Shown here: positions 44,985-54,885 of the stretch, piece by piece
How positions within the stretch are numbered: the stretch's first letter is position 1
Layout: each line of letters starts with the position of its first letter
Origin: an uncultured Opitutia bacterium
GTDB taxonomy: Bacteria > Verrucomicrobiota > Verrucomicrobiia > Opitutales > Opitutaceae
Assembly (NCBI GenBank): GCA_903896015.1
Contig: CAITWF010000083.1
Span: forward strand, 1-55,148
DNA length: 55,148 nt
Direction of reading: 5' to 3'
The notes under the pieces: generated by a model
The model's database searches: none
The model's input: only the letters and a program-made list of their open reading frames with translations
Told to the model about the DNA's origin: nothing
Position numbers and translations under genes: made by a program

Positions 44985-46169
44985 TCAGGTCGGCAAGTGC
45001 TGGATGATGCTCACCATCGGCAGGAACAGCGCGATCACGATCGTTCCGACCATCACCGCCATGAATACAATCATGATTGGTTCGATGATCGACGTGAGGC
45101 CAGCGACCGCCGTATCGACCTCCTCGTCGTAGGTGTCGGCGATGCGTGCGAGCATGTCGGGCAGAGCACCCGTCTCCTCGCCAACTTCGATCATGCTGGT
45201 GACCATGCCGGGAAAAATGTGCGTCGACTCCAGCGGCTTTGCGACGTTGTCGCCCTCTTTGACACGATCGTGTACCACGTTAATCGCGTCGGCGATGTGC
45301 ACGTTTCCGCTTGTATCGCGCGTGATGATCAACGCCTGCAAGATCGGAACGCCTGAGGCCAGGAGCGTGCCAAACGTCCGCGTGAACCGCGCAATCGCCG
45401 CTTTCAAAAACAAGTCACCGAGCACAGGCGTGTGAATCAGCAGCCAGTCGAACAGCCGCGCACCGATGCGTGTCTTGCGGAATAATTTTCCGCCGAACCC
45501 GAGCGCGACCGCGAGGACGATCGCCATAATGAAGTGATCCTTCAGGAAATTGCTCACCGTGAGCAGACCTTCCGTCAGCGCCGGCAGCGGTTGGCCCTTC
45601 AGCATGTCGCGAAAAATGCTTTTGAAGGTCGGTACGACGAAAACCATCAGCACGCTCACGATCGTCCCGGCGACGAGCGAAATAATTACCGGATAGATCA
45701 TCGCAGACTTCACCTTACCCTGAATTTTCTGCGCTTTCTCCATAAACACCGCGAGCCGCTCCAAGACTGTATCAAGCACACCGCCGGCCTCGCCGGCCTT
45801 GACCATGTTGATGTAAAGTCGGTCAAAAACTTTTTCGTTGGCGGCGAGTCCATCCGAGAAATTTCCGCCCGATCGAATCGCGTCCGCAGTGCTCTCGATC
45901 ACTTCCTTGAACGCAGGGCGCCGCTCCTGACGCGCGAGCACTTCAAGACTGCGCAAGATGGGCATACCGGCTTTGACGAGCGTCGCAAGCTGGCGCGTGA
46001 ACACCGCGATGCCCTTGCCGTTGATCACGCGTCCGAGCGTGAGCGAGCGGCGGCGTTTGCGCGGAGCCATGCCCCCGCCAAACGCCACGCCAGTGCGGCT
46101 GGGCGCTTTCGGGGCGACCGCGGGAATGGTGGCAGGCGCTGGTTCGGAGCGGGACGCGAGTTTGGCCAT
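44985..46169 (-). CDS. Type II secretion/type IV pilus inner-membrane platform protein (GspF/PilC)
   Basis: A 394-aa polytopic protein with two GspF repeats (about 55-180 and 255-385): FTRQLATLVKAGMPILRSLEVL, NMVKAGEAGGVLDTVLERL and, in the second copy, FTRTFGTLLASGVPILQALII, MIEVGEETGALPDMLARIADTYDEEVD. Three or four membrane segments follow the PilC pattern, including a C-terminal SIIEPIMIVFMAVMVGTIVIALFLPM. Its N-terminus is Ala/Pro-rich. Last gene of the operon. It would anchor the pseudopilus and meet the ATPase. Confidence 0.92.
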   Translation of the reverse strand: MAKLASRSEPAPATIPAVAPKAPSRTGVAFGGGMAPRKRRRSLTLGRVINGKGIAVFTRQLATLVKAGMPILRSLEVLARQERRPAFKEVIESTADAIRSGGNFSDGLAANEKVFDRLYINMVKAGEAGGVLDTVLERLAVFMEKAQKIQGKVKSAMIYPVIISLVAGTIVSVLMVFVVPTFKSIFRDMLKGQPLPALTEGLLTVSNFLKDHFIMAIVLAVALGFGGKLFRKTRIGARLFDWLLIHTPVLGDLFLKAAIARFTRTFGTLLASGVPILQALIITRDTSGNVHIADAINVVHDRVKEGDNVAKPLESTHIFPGMVTSMIEVGEETGALPDMLARIADTYDEEVDTAVAGLTSIIEPIMIVFMAVMVGTIVIALFLPMVSIIQHLPT

Positions 46170-46171
46170 CT

Positions 46172-47863
46172 TCAGGTATATTTGATGATTTCCTCGATCG
46201 TCGTGTGGCCGTCGAAGATCGACCGCAAGCCGTCGTCACGAAGGGTGCGCATCCCCTGCTCGAGCGCCTTCTGGCGAATCATGAGGGTCGGTGCGCGCTG
46301 CACGACGAGATCACGGACCGCCTCGCTCATGCGCAGCCATTCGTAAATGCCGAGGCGACCGCGGTAGCCAGTCTGCGTGCAGGCCGGGCAGCCCTTTCCG
46401 TAGAAAAACTGCCGGTCGCCGACGCTCTCGCGTTTCACTCCAAGCTGCGCGAGTAACTCGGGCGCCGGTTCATACGAGGTTTTGCACTGCGCGCAGATGC
46501 GCCGCACCAGACGCTGGGCGAGCACAGCCTCAAGCGTCGAGGCGATCAGAAACGGCTCCACCCCCATATCGATCAGTCGCGTGACGGCACCGGCCGAATC
46601 ATTTGTGTGCAGCGTCGACAGCACCAAATGACCCGTGAGGGAAGCCTGAATTGAAATTTGCGCGGTCTCGAGATCGCGAATTTCGCCGACCATGATCACA
46701 TCAGGATCCTGGCGGAGAAATGAGCGCAACGCCGAGGCGAACGTCAGCCCGACGAGCGGGTTCACCGGCACCTGCATGATGCCCTCAATCTCGTATTCTA
46801 CCGGATCTTCAGCAGTGAGCAGTTTGAGATCGACGGTGTTGATGATACGAAGGCCGCTGTAAAGCGTGGTCGTCTTGCCTGAGCCGGTTGGGCCAGTGAC
46901 AATGAAAATCCCATTCGGACGTCGGACAATTTCCTGGATGCCATTGAACACATCCTCAGGCATGCCGAGTTGCGAGATATCGAGTTGCACGGCTGACTGA
47001 TCAAGCACGCGGAGCACAACGCTCTCGCCAAACTGCGTGGGCAACGTCGACACGCGCAAATCGACCTGCCGGCCGCCGAGCGTAATCTTGATACGGCCGT
47101 CCTGCGGGAGGCGGCGCTCGGCGATATTGAGCGAAGCAAGCACCTTGATGCGCGAGATGATCGGCAACGCGAGCGCCTTGGGCGGCGGCGCCATTTCGTA
47201 GAGCGCACCATCGATGCGATAGCGAATCTTGAACTCGTGCTCGAAGGGCTCGAAGTGAATGTCGCTCGCCTTGTCGCGAATCGCCTGGCCTACGACCAGA
47301 TTCACGAAGCGGATAATCGGCGTCTGATCCGCCATCGACTCAATGTCGTGCTCGGAGAGTTCGCGACCCTCGGTCACGAGTGCTCCGCCGCTGATTTCCT
47401 GCAATAGGTCGTCGATTGTCTCGTCGTCCTCGCCGTAGTGCTGCTTGATCGAAATCTCAACCTTGTCGGGGTCGGCGAAGAAGAGCCGGACATTCCGTCC
47501 CAAAGCGAACGTGAGATCATCGACTGCCTGCGTGTTGAACGGATCAGTCAGTAGTAAGTCGATCGTCTGATCATCGGCGCGAAGTGGCATCACGCCGTAG
47601 TCCCGCGCGAGTTTGCCTGTCACCGCCGCAATCGCCTCGCCGGGAAATTGCGCGGGCAATTCACCCAGATAGTCGTAGCCCAAGTGGTCCGCAATGCGGC
47701 GAAGCAGATCGGATTTCTCGATGAGTCCGACATCGACAATGACGTCAGCGAGCGGTTTGCCGGTCGCCTTGTGCTCCTCGTTGAGCTCGTCGAGTTGCAC
47801 CTGGCCGACAAGGCGCTGCTCGCGCAGAAACTCGTAGATCGCAGGGCTGTGACTTTGAAACAT
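46172..47863 (-). CDS. PilB/GspE assembly ATPase, copy 1
   Basis: A 563-aa ATPase that drives extension. N-terminal MshEN domain (about 10-150), then the ATPase: [23 protein letters not shown], Walker [20 protein letters not shown], Asp box [12 protein letters not shown], Walker [17 protein letters not shown], His box [18 protein letters not shown], and a tetracysteine zinc element ([12 protein letters not shown] ... [13 protein letters not shown]). Three bases separate it from pilC. A second homologous ATPase, also with zinc element, lies two genes upstream. Confidence 0.94.
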   Translation of the reverse strand: MFQSHSPAIYEFLREQRLVGQVQLDELNEEHKATGKPLADVIVDVGLIEKSDLLRRIADHLGYDYLGELPAQFPGEAIAAVTGKLARDYGVMPLRADDQTIDLLLTDPFNTQAVDDLTFALGRNVRLFFADPDKVEISIKQHYGEDDETIDDLLQEISGGALVTEGRELSEHDIESMADQTPIIRFVNLVVGQAIRDKASDIHFEPFEHEFKIRYRIDGALYEMAPPPKALALPIISRIKVLASLNIAERRLPQDGRIKITLGGRQVDLRVSTLPTQFGESVVLRVLDQSAVQLDISQLGMPEDVFNGIQEIVRRPNGIFIVTGPTGSGKTTTLYSGLRIINTVDLKLLTAEDPVEYEIEGIMQVPVNPLVGLTFASALRSFLRQDPDVIMVGEIRDLETAQISIQASLTGHLVLSTLHTNDSAGAVTRLIDMGVEPFLIASTLEAVLAQRLVRRICAQCKTSYEPAPELLAQLGVKRESVGDRQFFYGKGCPACTQTGYRGRLGIYEWLRMSEAVRDLVVQRAPTLMIRQKALEQGMRTLRDDGLRSIFDGHTTIEEIIKYT

Positions 47864-47880
47864 CGGCAGGTGGGACGGAC

Positions 47881-48963
47881 TTAAACCTCGCGGAGTTTCA
47901 TGCCAGCCTGCAAAAATTTTTCGCGCATGACGTTAGGATCCTGCGCCTTTTCGAGCGCTTCATCGGGAGAGACAAGTTCGCGGTTCACAAGGCTCATGAG
48001 GTGGGTGTCCAACGTGATCATGCCGAGGGCGGCGCCCGTCTGAATATCCGAGGTAATTCGGAAGGTTTTGTTTTCGCGGATGAGCGAGCCAATCGAGGTC
48101 GTGTTGACCATGATCTCGTAGCTGGCGATGCGGCCGCCGCCGATTTTTTTGCACAACACCTGGGAAATGACCGCGACAAGCGAGGACGCGAGCTGCGTGC
48201 GAATCATGTCCTTCATGTTGGCGGGAAACGCATCGACGATACGGTCGACGGTCTTTGCCGCACTGTTCGTGTGAAGGGTGCCGAACACCAAGTGGCCGGT
48301 TTCCGCCGCGCTAATCGCGGCCTCGATCGTTTCGAGATCGCGCATTTCACCGACAAGAATCACATCGGGGTCTTGGCGGAGCGCGCGGCGGATCGCTTCC
48401 GAAAAGCTCGGGACGTCGACGTGCACTTCACGCTGGGTAACGACGCACTTCTTGTGCGCGTGATAATATTCGATCGGATCTTCGATGGTGATGATGTGGC
48501 CATCGCGGCACTCGTTGATATAGTTTACCATCGAAGCGAGCGTGGTGGATTTGCCGGAACCGGTAGGACCGGTAACGAGTATCAGTCCGCGCGGACGGTA
48601 GAGCAGTTCGCGAATCTTGTCGGGCAGGCCAATGTCCCGCAGGCCGAACATCTTGTAGGGAATCTGGCGCAAGACCATGCCATAGTTTCCCTTGGATTTG
48701 AGCACGGACACGCGGAAGCGCGCCTTCTCGCCAAACGCGAAACCGAAGTCGGCGCCGCCGTTGAGCTTCACGCTGCTGATATGCGCGTCGGGCGTGATCG
48801 ACTGCATCAGCTTTTCCGTGTCAGGCGGCGTAAGCGGTGGTCCGTCGATCGGCGTCATGCTGCCGCTCAACCTGAGGGTCGGCGGCTGGCCCACCTGCAG
48901 GTGAAGGTCGGATGCGTTTTGTTCGACCATGAGGTCGAGCAGGTCGTTCATTTCGTAGCTCAT
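47881..48963 (-). CDS. pilT: PilT-type retraction ATPase
   Basis: A 360-aa AAA+ hexameric ATPase of the PilT group, driving pilus retraction. N-terminal PAS-like domain with [19 protein letters not shown], then [19 protein letters not shown] (Walker A), [60 protein letters not shown]. No zinc element, as expected for PilT. Retraction ATPase implies a dynamic type IV pilus rather than pure type II secretion. Seventeen bases from the copies on each side. Confidence 0.95.
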   Translation of the reverse strand: MSYEMNDLLDLMVEQNASDLHLQVGQPPTLRLSGSMTPIDGPPLTPPDTEKLMQSITPDAHISSVKLNGGADFGFAFGEKARFRVSVLKSKGNYGMVLRQIPYKMFGLRDIGLPDKIRELLYRPRGLILVTGPTGSGKSTTLASMVNYINECRDGHIITIEDPIEYYHAHKKCVVTQREVHVDVPSFSEAIRRALRQDPDVILVGEMRDLETIEAAISAAETGHLVFGTLHTNSAAKTVDRIVDAFPANMKDMIRTQLASSLVAVISQVLCKKIGGGRIASYEIMVNTTSIGSLIRENKTFRITSDIQTGAALGMITLDTHLMSLVNRELVSPDEALEKAQDPNVMREKFLQAGMKLREV

Positions 48964-48979
48964 GGGGTGGGCCCGGGGT

Positions 48980-50749
48980 TTAGTTCACGTCGCCGACCGT
49001 GATGGAGACGACTTCGTCGATCGTCGTCAAACCGGCCATGACCTTACGGAGTCCGTCTTCGCGCATGGTGCGCATACCGAGCGAACGGGCCTTCTCGCGC
49101 AACCGCGCCGAGCCTGCGTGTTCGTAGATCATCTTCTGGATTTCCTCGTTTACCACGAAAATTTCGAAGATGCCATTGCGACCGCGATAGCCAGTGGCGT
49201 TGCAATCGGCGCATCCGTCGCCTTTGGCGAACGTCGCGCTCGCAGCCTGCGCAGCGGTGATGTTGAGCGCACGCAGTTCCTTCTGATCGGGCATATAGGG
49301 GCGCTTGCACTTTGCGCAGATTTTGCGGACGAGCCGTTGAGCCATCGTCGCGCGGAGCGAGGTGGAAACGAGAAACGGTTTCACGCCGATGTCGATCAAG
49401 CGCGTTACAGCGCTCGGCGCGTCGTTGGTATGCAGCGTAGAGAACACCATGTGGCCGGTGAGTGATGCGTTAATCGCGATCTCGGCAGTCTCAAGATCGC
49501 GAATTTCACCGACCATCACGATGTTCGGCGCCTGACGGAGCATTGCGCGAAGCGCGGCGGCAAACGTCATGCCGACGTCGTGGCGCACGGGCACTTGGTT
49601 GATGCCATTGAGCTGGTACTCGACCGGATCCTCGACGGTAATGATTTTGCGGTCGGGCTTGTTGATGAAGTGAAGGCAGCCGTAGAGCGTAGTCGTCTTG
49701 CCGGAGCCGGTCGGGCCGGTTACGAGCAGGATGCCGTCGGGCAGCGTGATCAACTTTTCGAACGTGGCAGCATCATCACTGAGGAACCCGAGCTCAGGCA
49801 GGCCCAGCGTGAGGCCTTCCTTATCGAGGATGCGCATAACGATGCTCTCTCCGTGCGCTGTTGGCAGCGACGAGACGCGCAAGTCGAGCTGTTTACCACC
49901 CACGCCGATCTGAATTCGGCCATCCTGCGGAATGCGTTTCTCCGCGATGGAGATGTTCGACATGATCTTCAGGCGCGAAATGATTGCGGCCTGAAGGCGC
50001 TTCGGCGGATTTTCCACTTCAAGCAGCACGCCGTCGATGCGGTATCGGACGCGGAAGCGTTTTTCGAGCGGCTCTATGTGAATATCAGACGCACGACGGT
50101 GGATTGCCTCGAGGATGATTTGATGGACGAGTTTGATGATCGGCGCGTCGGCGTCGCTGTCGCTAGCGGTCGCGGCGGTGTTGGCTTCGGTCGTGACAGC
50201 GGCCGTGGCATCGTTGCCGGTGACCGAAAGATTGCTGAGGAGGTCGTCGATCGAGTTGGCATCCTTCCCATAGAAACGGTCGATCGCCTCGGTGATTTCG
50301 GCGGCGGTGGCGACGACGGGCTCGATAGCGAATTTCAGCATGTAACCGAGCTGATCGAGCCCCTCGGTGTCCAACGGATCGGCGATCGCGACGCGCAACG
50401 TATGGCCGTCGCGCGTGAGCGGAAGCAGCCGGTAGCGCGCGGCGATCGGGCGCGGGATAAGTTCGAGCGTGTCGCCGGTGATGCGGATGTTGGCGAGGTC
50501 CGGTGCCATGTGCATGCCAAACTCGCCGGCGAGCAACTCTGCCACGCTGCGGGCGTTAAGGCTCCCCTGCTGGATCAAGAGATCGATCAAGCGTGGCGTG
50601 GCGATCGTAAGGTCGGTGTGTCCGGCGATGATGGCGCGCGCGGCCTCTACTTGCGCGGAGCGAAGCAAACCGCGATCGAGGGCTAGTTGAATGACGAAGT
50701 CATCCGTCGCGGAAGCGGACGGAGGCGTGGGCGCGGATGACGACGACAT
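48980..50749 (-). CDS. PilB/GspE assembly ATPase, copy 2
   Basis: A 589-aa paralog of the ATPase at 46172. Ser/Pro-rich start, MshEN domain (about 18-160), a variable Thr/Ala linker ([18 protein letters not shown]), then [23 protein letters not shown], Walker [66 protein letters not shown] and zinc-element pieces [10 protein letters not shown] ... [15 protein letters not shown]. Six bases separate it from rho. It is unlike copy 1 in the N-domain and linker, which suggests two assembly ATPases for different filaments or two secretion modes. Confidence 0.93.
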   Translation of the reverse strand: MSSSSAPTPPSASATDDFVIQLALDRGLLRSAQVEAARAIIAGHTDLTIATPRLIDLLIQQGSLNARSVAELLAGEFGMHMAPDLANIRITGDTLELIPRPIAARYRLLPLTRDGHTLRVAIADPLDTEGLDQLGYMLKFAIEPVVATAAEITEAIDRFYGKDANSIDDLLSNLSVTGNDATAAVTTEANTAATASDSDADAPIIKLVHQIILEAIHRRASDIHIEPLEKRFRVRYRIDGVLLEVENPPKRLQAAIISRLKIMSNISIAEKRIPQDGRIQIGVGGKQLDLRVSSLPTAHGESIVMRILDKEGLTLGLPELGFLSDDAATFEKLITLPDGILLVTGPTGSGKTTTLYGCLHFINKPDRKIITVEDPVEYQLNGINQVPVRHDVGMTFAAALRAMLRQAPNIVMVGEIRDLETAEIAINASLTGHMVFSTLHTNDAPSAVTRLIDIGVKPFLVSTSLRATMAQRLVRKICAKCKRPYMPDQKELRALNITAAQAASATFAKGDGCADCNATGYRGRNGIFEIFVVNEEIQKMIYEHAGSARLREKARSLGMRTMREDGLRKVMAGLTTIDEVVSITVGDVN

Positions 50750-50755
50750 GGATGA

Positions 50756-52678
50756 TTACTTCGGCGAGAGTCCGAGCAGGAACTCGGCGTTGAATTTCGT
50801 CTTCTTCAGCCGCGTGATCAGCATCTCCATCGACTCGATCGGGCCGAGGCCCTGCATCGCGCGGCGGAGTGCGTAGATGCGCTGGAGTTCGTCGGGATGG
50901 TAGAGCAGCTCCTCTTTACGCGTGCCGGAGCGATCGATGTTCACGGCGGGGAAGATGCGGCGCTCGACGAGACCGCGATCGAGGTGGAGCTCGGAATTGC
51001 CGGTGCCCTTAAACTCCTCGAAGATGATTTCGTCCATGCGCGAGCCGGTGTCGATCAGTGCGCTGGCGATGATCGTGAGGCTGCCGCCGCCCTCGATGTT
51101 GCGCGCCGAGCCGAAGAAACGCTTCGGTTTCTGGAGCGCGTTGGACTCGAGGCCGCCCGACATGGTCTTGCCGCCGCTGGTAAGTGCATTGTAAGCACGG
51201 GCAAGGCGAGTAATCGAATCGAGCAAGATGACGACGTGCTCACCCATCTCGACGCGGCGCCGGCAAATCTCGATGACCATTTCGGCGCAGTGAATGTGGC
51301 TCTCTGGTGTCTCATCGAACGTGGACGACACCACCTCGCCTTTCGTGTGGCGGCGGAAATCGGTCACTTCCTCGGGGCGCTCGTCGATGAGCAGGAGAAT
51401 GAGTTTAACCTCCGGCGAATTTTCCGAGATCGAGTTGGCGATGTTTTGAAGGAGGACGGTCTTGCCCGTGCGCGGTGGCGCGACGATGAGCCCACGCTGG
51501 CCGAAACCGATCGGCGTGAGAATATCTACAGCGCGCATCGAGACGTCCTTCGGATGAATCTCTGGCGCTTCGAGCAAGATGCGCTTCAGCGGGTAGTAGG
51601 GAGTGAGTTCCTCGAATGGCGTGACCTTGGCGATCGCTTCAGGGTCGCCGCCCATGACGGAATCCACGCGGACGACAGAAGGGCAACGCTCGTTTTCCTG
51701 CGGCGCCTGCACGGTGACTTCGACGAAGTGGCCGCGCTTGAGGCCGTAGCGCTTGACGAGGCTCTCCGGGAGATAGGCATCGTCGGGATAGAGGCGATAG
51801 TTGACGTGATCGTGGACGATGAACGCTCCGCGATCGGAGACGTCGATGTGACCGCGATCGAGAATGGGGCGCTTGTCAGCGACGGCGGTCTTGAAAATCT
51901 CGGTGACGAGTTGACGCTTGTTCGGCACGCCCACGATCGTGGCGCCGAATTTTTTCGCGAACGCGGTGAGTTCGGCGAGGTTGAGCGCGTAGAGCTCGTT
52001 CAGGCGAAGCGGCTCACTGCCGCCCGCAGAAAGCTCTCTCGCGAGCGCGTCGAGCGCGGCAAGATCGTTGAAGCGCGAGGGATTCGGCAGATCGCCGAAG
52101 ACCGGGGCGTTACTAGGTGGCGGGGGCTGCGGTGGATGCTGTTCGCGAACGCTACCGCCGCCTCCGCCGCCCCCCGGCTGCCAGTGTCCGCCACCGCCAC
52201 CACCGCCGTGGCGACCACGTTTGCGTTTGCCGTGTTTCCAGAAGCCGCGATCGCCTCGGTCGCCACCGCCTCCTCCGCCGCCTCGATCCTGCCACTCTCC
52301 ACGGTTGCCTTGGTGGCCGTTACCGGGCTGCTGCTGGCCGCCGCCGTTGCCGGCGGGAGACTGCGGCTGTGGTTGTGGCTGACTGCTACCGGAATCGCGG
52401 GCGGGCGTTTCGCTTTGGGTCGGAGCAGCAGGCTCGCGCGGCTCGGGGATATCTTTACGCGCCGGCGGCTCCGGAGCGGGCGTCGGAGCCGGTGGCTCGG
52501 CGCGTGGCGCCGGGGCAGCTTCGGCTCGCGTCTCGACGACGGGTGCCTCGACGCTGGCCGTCTTCGGCTTGCGCGTGCGTGTGGTCGTGGCGCGCGGGCG
52601 GCGCGTTTTTTTGGCGGGCGTGTCGGAAGCGGCGCCGGAGGACGTGGAATCGTCGTCGGATTTGGGAGGGAGGGCCAT
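50756..52678 (-). CDS. rho: Transcription termination factor Rho with long disordered N-region
   Basis: A 640-aa Rho. Residues 1-200 are disordered and strongly Gly/Arg/Pro/Gln-rich (poly-Gly, RGG-type HGKRKRGRHGGG, HWQPGG). The Rho N-domain helix region follows (about 205-265: LNLAELTAFAKKFGATIVGVPNKRQLVTEIF), then the RNA-binding fold RGAFIVHDHVNYRLYPDDAYLPESLVKRYGLKRGHFVEV, which keeps an F. Walker A APPRTGKTVLL (399 on), LLLIDERPEEVTDFRRH, and LLDSITRLARAYNALTSGGKTMSGGLESNALQKPKRFFGSARN match canonical Rho. This is the likelier housekeeping copy. It sits in coaE-rho-gspE-pilT-pilB-pilC. RGG regions like this promote phase separation in some bacterial Rho proteins. Confidence 0.95.
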   Translation of the reverse strand: MALPPKSDDDSTSSGAASDTPAKKTRRPRATTTRTRKPKTASVEAPVVETRAEAAPAPRAEPPAPTPAPEPPARKDIPEPREPAAPTQSETPARDSGSSQPQPQPQSPAGNGGGQQQPGNGHQGNRGEWQDRGGGGGGGDRGDRGFWKHGKRKRGRHGGGGGGGHWQPGGGGGGGSVREQHPPQPPPPSNAPVFGDLPNPSRFNDLAALDALARELSAGGSEPLRLNELYALNLAELTAFAKKFGATIVGVPNKRQLVTEIFKTAVADKRPILDRGHIDVSDRGAFIVHDHVNYRLYPDDAYLPESLVKRYGLKRGHFVEVTVQAPQENERCPSVVRVDSVMGGDPEAIAKVTPFEELTPYYPLKRILLEAPEIHPKDVSMRAVDILTPIGFGQRGLIVAPPRTGKTVLLQNIANSISENSPEVKLILLLIDERPEEVTDFRRHTKGEVVSSTFDETPESHIHCAEMVIEICRRRVEMGEHVVILLDSITRLARAYNALTSGGKTMSGGLESNALQKPKRFFGSARNIEGGGSLTIIASALIDTGSRMDEIIFEEFKGTGNSELHLDRGLVERRIFPAVNIDRSGTRKEELLYHPDELQRIYALRRAMQGLGPIESMEMLITRLKKTKFNAEFLLGLSPK

Positions 52679-52742
52679 GAAAGGGTTACGAGGAAGGAAT
52701 GGCGCGCGTGCAGCGGTCAGACGCGCGAGTGGGTGCGAAGTT

Positions 52743-53330
52743 TCAGCTCCGGCCGCTGAGCGCGTTAATCAGGCGATCGACCTCGGCCACGAGAAACTCG
52801 GGAGAGCCCTCATTCCAGAGGACAAAGTCGGAAAGCTCAATTTTGCGCGCGAGCGACAGTTGCTTGGAAATTCGCTGCCCGGCGAGCACCCGCGGGATGC
52901 CGCGTTGCTCCAGACGGGCGAGCTGCTGATCAGGAGCACACGCGACGCATACGGTGAAATCAAACCAATTTTCCAACTCCCGCTCAAAGAGCAACGGCAC
53001 CTCAACGACCCAGTTTGCCGCGGGCGCAACCGCAAATTCCCTCCGCCAGATCGCGAAAAGCAGCGGATGGGTGAGATTCTCCAGCCAGCGAAGCTCCTGC
53101 TCGTCAGCAAAGACGCGCTCAGCAAGCACCGAACGATCCACTGTGCCGTCGGCGCGAACGACCCCTTCACTATAACGTGCGCGCAGCGCCGTCTGAACTT
53201 CCGGGTCTGCCAGGATGGGCCCGCGGATAAGTTCGTCGGAATCGAGCCGGCGGTAGCCACGTTGCTCGAGCAAGCGTGCCACGGTCGATTTCCCGCACCC
53301 CATCCCCCCGGTGATTCCCGCAATCATCAT
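52743..53330 (-). CDS. coaE: Dephospho-CoA kinase
   Basis: Final step of CoA synthesis. The 195-aa protein opens with the P-loop MMIAGITGGMGCGKSTVARLLEQRG, then DSDELIRGPILADPEV (DxD-type motif), LTHPLLFAIWRREFAV and VVEVPLLFERELENWFDFTVCVACAPDQQLARLEQRGI. The start is one of two adjacent ATGs at 53328-53330 and 53325-53327. It heads the operon with rho 64 bases downstream; the divergent HD gene starts 110 bases away. Confidence 0.95.
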   Translation of the reverse strand: MMIAGITGGMGCGKSTVARLLEQRGYRRLDSDELIRGPILADPEVQTALRARYSEGVVRADGTVDRSVLAERVFADEQELRWLENLTHPLLFAIWRREFAVAPAANWVVEVPLLFERELENWFDFTVCVACAPDQQLARLEQRGIPRVLAGQRISKQLSLARKIELSDFVLWNEGSPEFLVAEVDRLINALSGRS

Positions 53331-53440
53331 ATAGTAGTAACACCCCAGACTTGGGCTTGCTGCGCATTTGCGCAAATTCTTAATCGCACCGTTCCTCCCG
53401 ACCATCGCGGTCGGATCGCTAAAATCACCGACGCTTGGCC

Positions 53441-54319
53441 ATGTTTCCTCCTGTTGACACCAAAAACGCCCGCGCAGTCGCAGCGTTCGTCGAGGAGAAA
53501 TTCAGCGTGATGTATCCAGGTGCGAGTCTCAAGTGGATTGAGACGATCATGAAGGACATGAGCCGAATGTTCGAAGGCGGCAATCCCGACTATGCCGCCT
53601 GCGACATCCGCTACCACGACTTTGAGCACACGCTACAGGCCACGGTCTGCATCACTATTCTTTTAGAAGGGCGACACATCGCTGGCGTCGAGCCGCGTAT
53701 CAGCCCGAGACTCTTCGAACTCGCCGTAGCCGCCGTCCTCTTGCACGACTCCGGCTACTTGAAACTCCGCTCCGACACCTCCGGGACGGGCGCCAAATAT
53801 ACCTACTGCCACGTACTACGCAGTTGCTCGTTCGCCGCCTCTTACCTGCCCTCGATTGGCGCCAGTGACTACGAGGTCGAGGCCGTCCTCGGCGCGATCA
53901 ACTGCACCGGCCCCACCAAGGAAATCAGCCGCCTGCGCTTCCGAGAGCCGGTCGAACGCGTTATCGGCTGCGCGCTCGCGACCGCCGATTACCTCGGTCA
54001 GATGGCCGCAGCTGACTATCCCGACGAGCTCGAAATCCTCTTCCGCGAGTTTCAGGAATCCGACGACTACATCCGCCTCCCGGCCTCGCGCCGCGCCTTC
54101 AAGAGCGCCGTCGAATTGATGGAGCGCACACCGCTGTTCTGGCAAAAATTTGTCCGTGCTAAACTCGAGAGCGACTTTCAGGCCGTCTATCGTTTCCTAG
54201 CACGCCCCTACCCCCACGGGCCCAATCTGTATATCGAGGCCGTAGAAAAGAATATCGCGACGATCAAGCGCCGGCTTGAGACGCCCGCGCCAAAGCCCAA
54301 GGCAAAAAAGAGAAAGTAA
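53441..54319 (+). CDS. HD-domain metal-dependent phosphohydrolase
   Basis: A 292-aa soluble protein. Metal ligands are visible: H59 in YHDFEHTLQA with H63, then the HD pair in AAVLLHDSGYLKL (H102, D103). A later helix ALATADYLGQMAAADYPDELEILFREF looks regulatory. C-terminal tail is Lys/Pro-rich (PAPKPKAKKRK). The start ATG 53441 follows a TTG two codons upstream in frame. Substrate unknown: cyclic nucleotide, (p)ppGpp or nucleotide; no EAL/GGDEF present. Divergent from coaE. Confidence 0.85.
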   Translation: MFPPVDTKNARAVAAFVEEKFSVMYPGASLKWIETIMKDMSRMFEGGNPDYAACDIRYHDFEHTLQATVCITILLEGRHIAGVEPRISPRLFELAVAAVLLHDSGYLKLRSDTSGTGAKYTYCHVLRSCSFAASYLPSIGASDYEVEAVLGAINCTGPTKEISRLRFREPVERVIGCALATADYLGQMAAADYPDELEILFREFQESDDYIRLPASRRAFKSAVELMERTPLFWQKFVRAKLESDFQAVYRFLARPYPHGPNLYIEAVEKNIATIKRRLETPAPKPKAKKRK

Positions 54320-54639
54320 CTCGCGCCAACTTCGCGCCCGCCAAAGTCCCCAACGTGCGTACTACAATCCTCCCAGCTGCGCTTCAGTGAAGTGAAGCCG
54401 AGTCCGTCTACGTCGAAGTCAACGCTGGCGACGCGGGCGATGGAGGAACTCCACTTCTCCGCGCGCCTATGATCGGATTTTGAAAGTTGCCCGAACGATC
54501 GCCGACCTAGCGGGGATGGAGCGCATCGAGTCGCGCACCTCCTCAAAGCGATTCAATACCACTCGCTCGATAACACGGCGTTTCATTAACGCGCTTGACG
54601 CATCGCGCGAAAAGCGGCCTGTTTTCCCCTCCGATTTTC
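54320..54639. other. Gene-free gap before tRNA-Glu
   Basis: About 320 bases without a supportable ORF on either strand. It has a TTGACG at 54595-54600, which could be the -35 of the tRNA promoter, but the expected -10 region (about 54618-54623) is poor. I see no repeat or other signal. Confidence 0.5.
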
Positions 54640-54714
54640 GCCCTCATCGTCTATCGGTTAGGACAGGAGATTCTCAATCTTCAAAGCGGGGTTCGATTCC
54701 CCGTGGGGGCACCA
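54640..54714 (+). tRNA. tRNA-Glu (anticodon CTC)
   Basis: Hand-folded cloverleaf: acceptor GCCCTCA paired with TGGGGGC (one G-T), D-stem GTCT/GGAC with loop ATCGGTTA, anticodon stem GGAGA/TCTTC with loop TTCTCAA (anticodon CTC, reads GAG), T-stem CGGGG/CCCCG with loop TTCGATT. Discriminator A at 54711 and encoded CCA at 54712-54714. All invariant positions (T8, G18G19, T33, T54T55C56) are in place. Length 72 plus CCA. Confidence 0.93.
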
Positions 54715-54817
54715 TTCTCATAGGCACTATAAAAGCACGGGACGGAAACGGGACAGGATGCCGACTCACTGCCACGGAAACCGGCCAAGGAGCCCCGCAA
54801 ATGGGTTATGCTGGAAA

Positions 54818-54852
54818 AGCCCAGCACCCGCGCGGTGCCTGCGGGGTTTGTC
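54818..54852 (-). terminator. Possible terminator of the protease gene
   Basis: On the minus strand a stem GCACC/GGTGC with a 5-base loop and partly paired flanks (CCC/GGG) is followed by TTTT. It lies about 35 bases past the protease stop. The outer stem is imperfect. Confidence 0.4.
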
Positions 54853-54885
54853 ATGGCCCGGAAGTAGCGAATAGTTCGATTCGAG

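Noticed and set aside
52100-52340. Triplet-repeat or CRISPR-like array in the CCGCC-rich stretch
   Set aside because: The repetition follows Gly codons of the rho disordered region; units are irregular and there are no spacers.
50897-52759. Plus-strand frame of 620 aa opposite rho
   Set aside because: Shadow of rho; the repetitive Gly codons of rho give an artificial repetitive plus-strand product.
53435-54319. c-di-GMP phosphodiesterase of HD-GYP type
   Set aside because: An HD pair is present, but no G-Y-P motif follows, so I keep the general HD-domain call.
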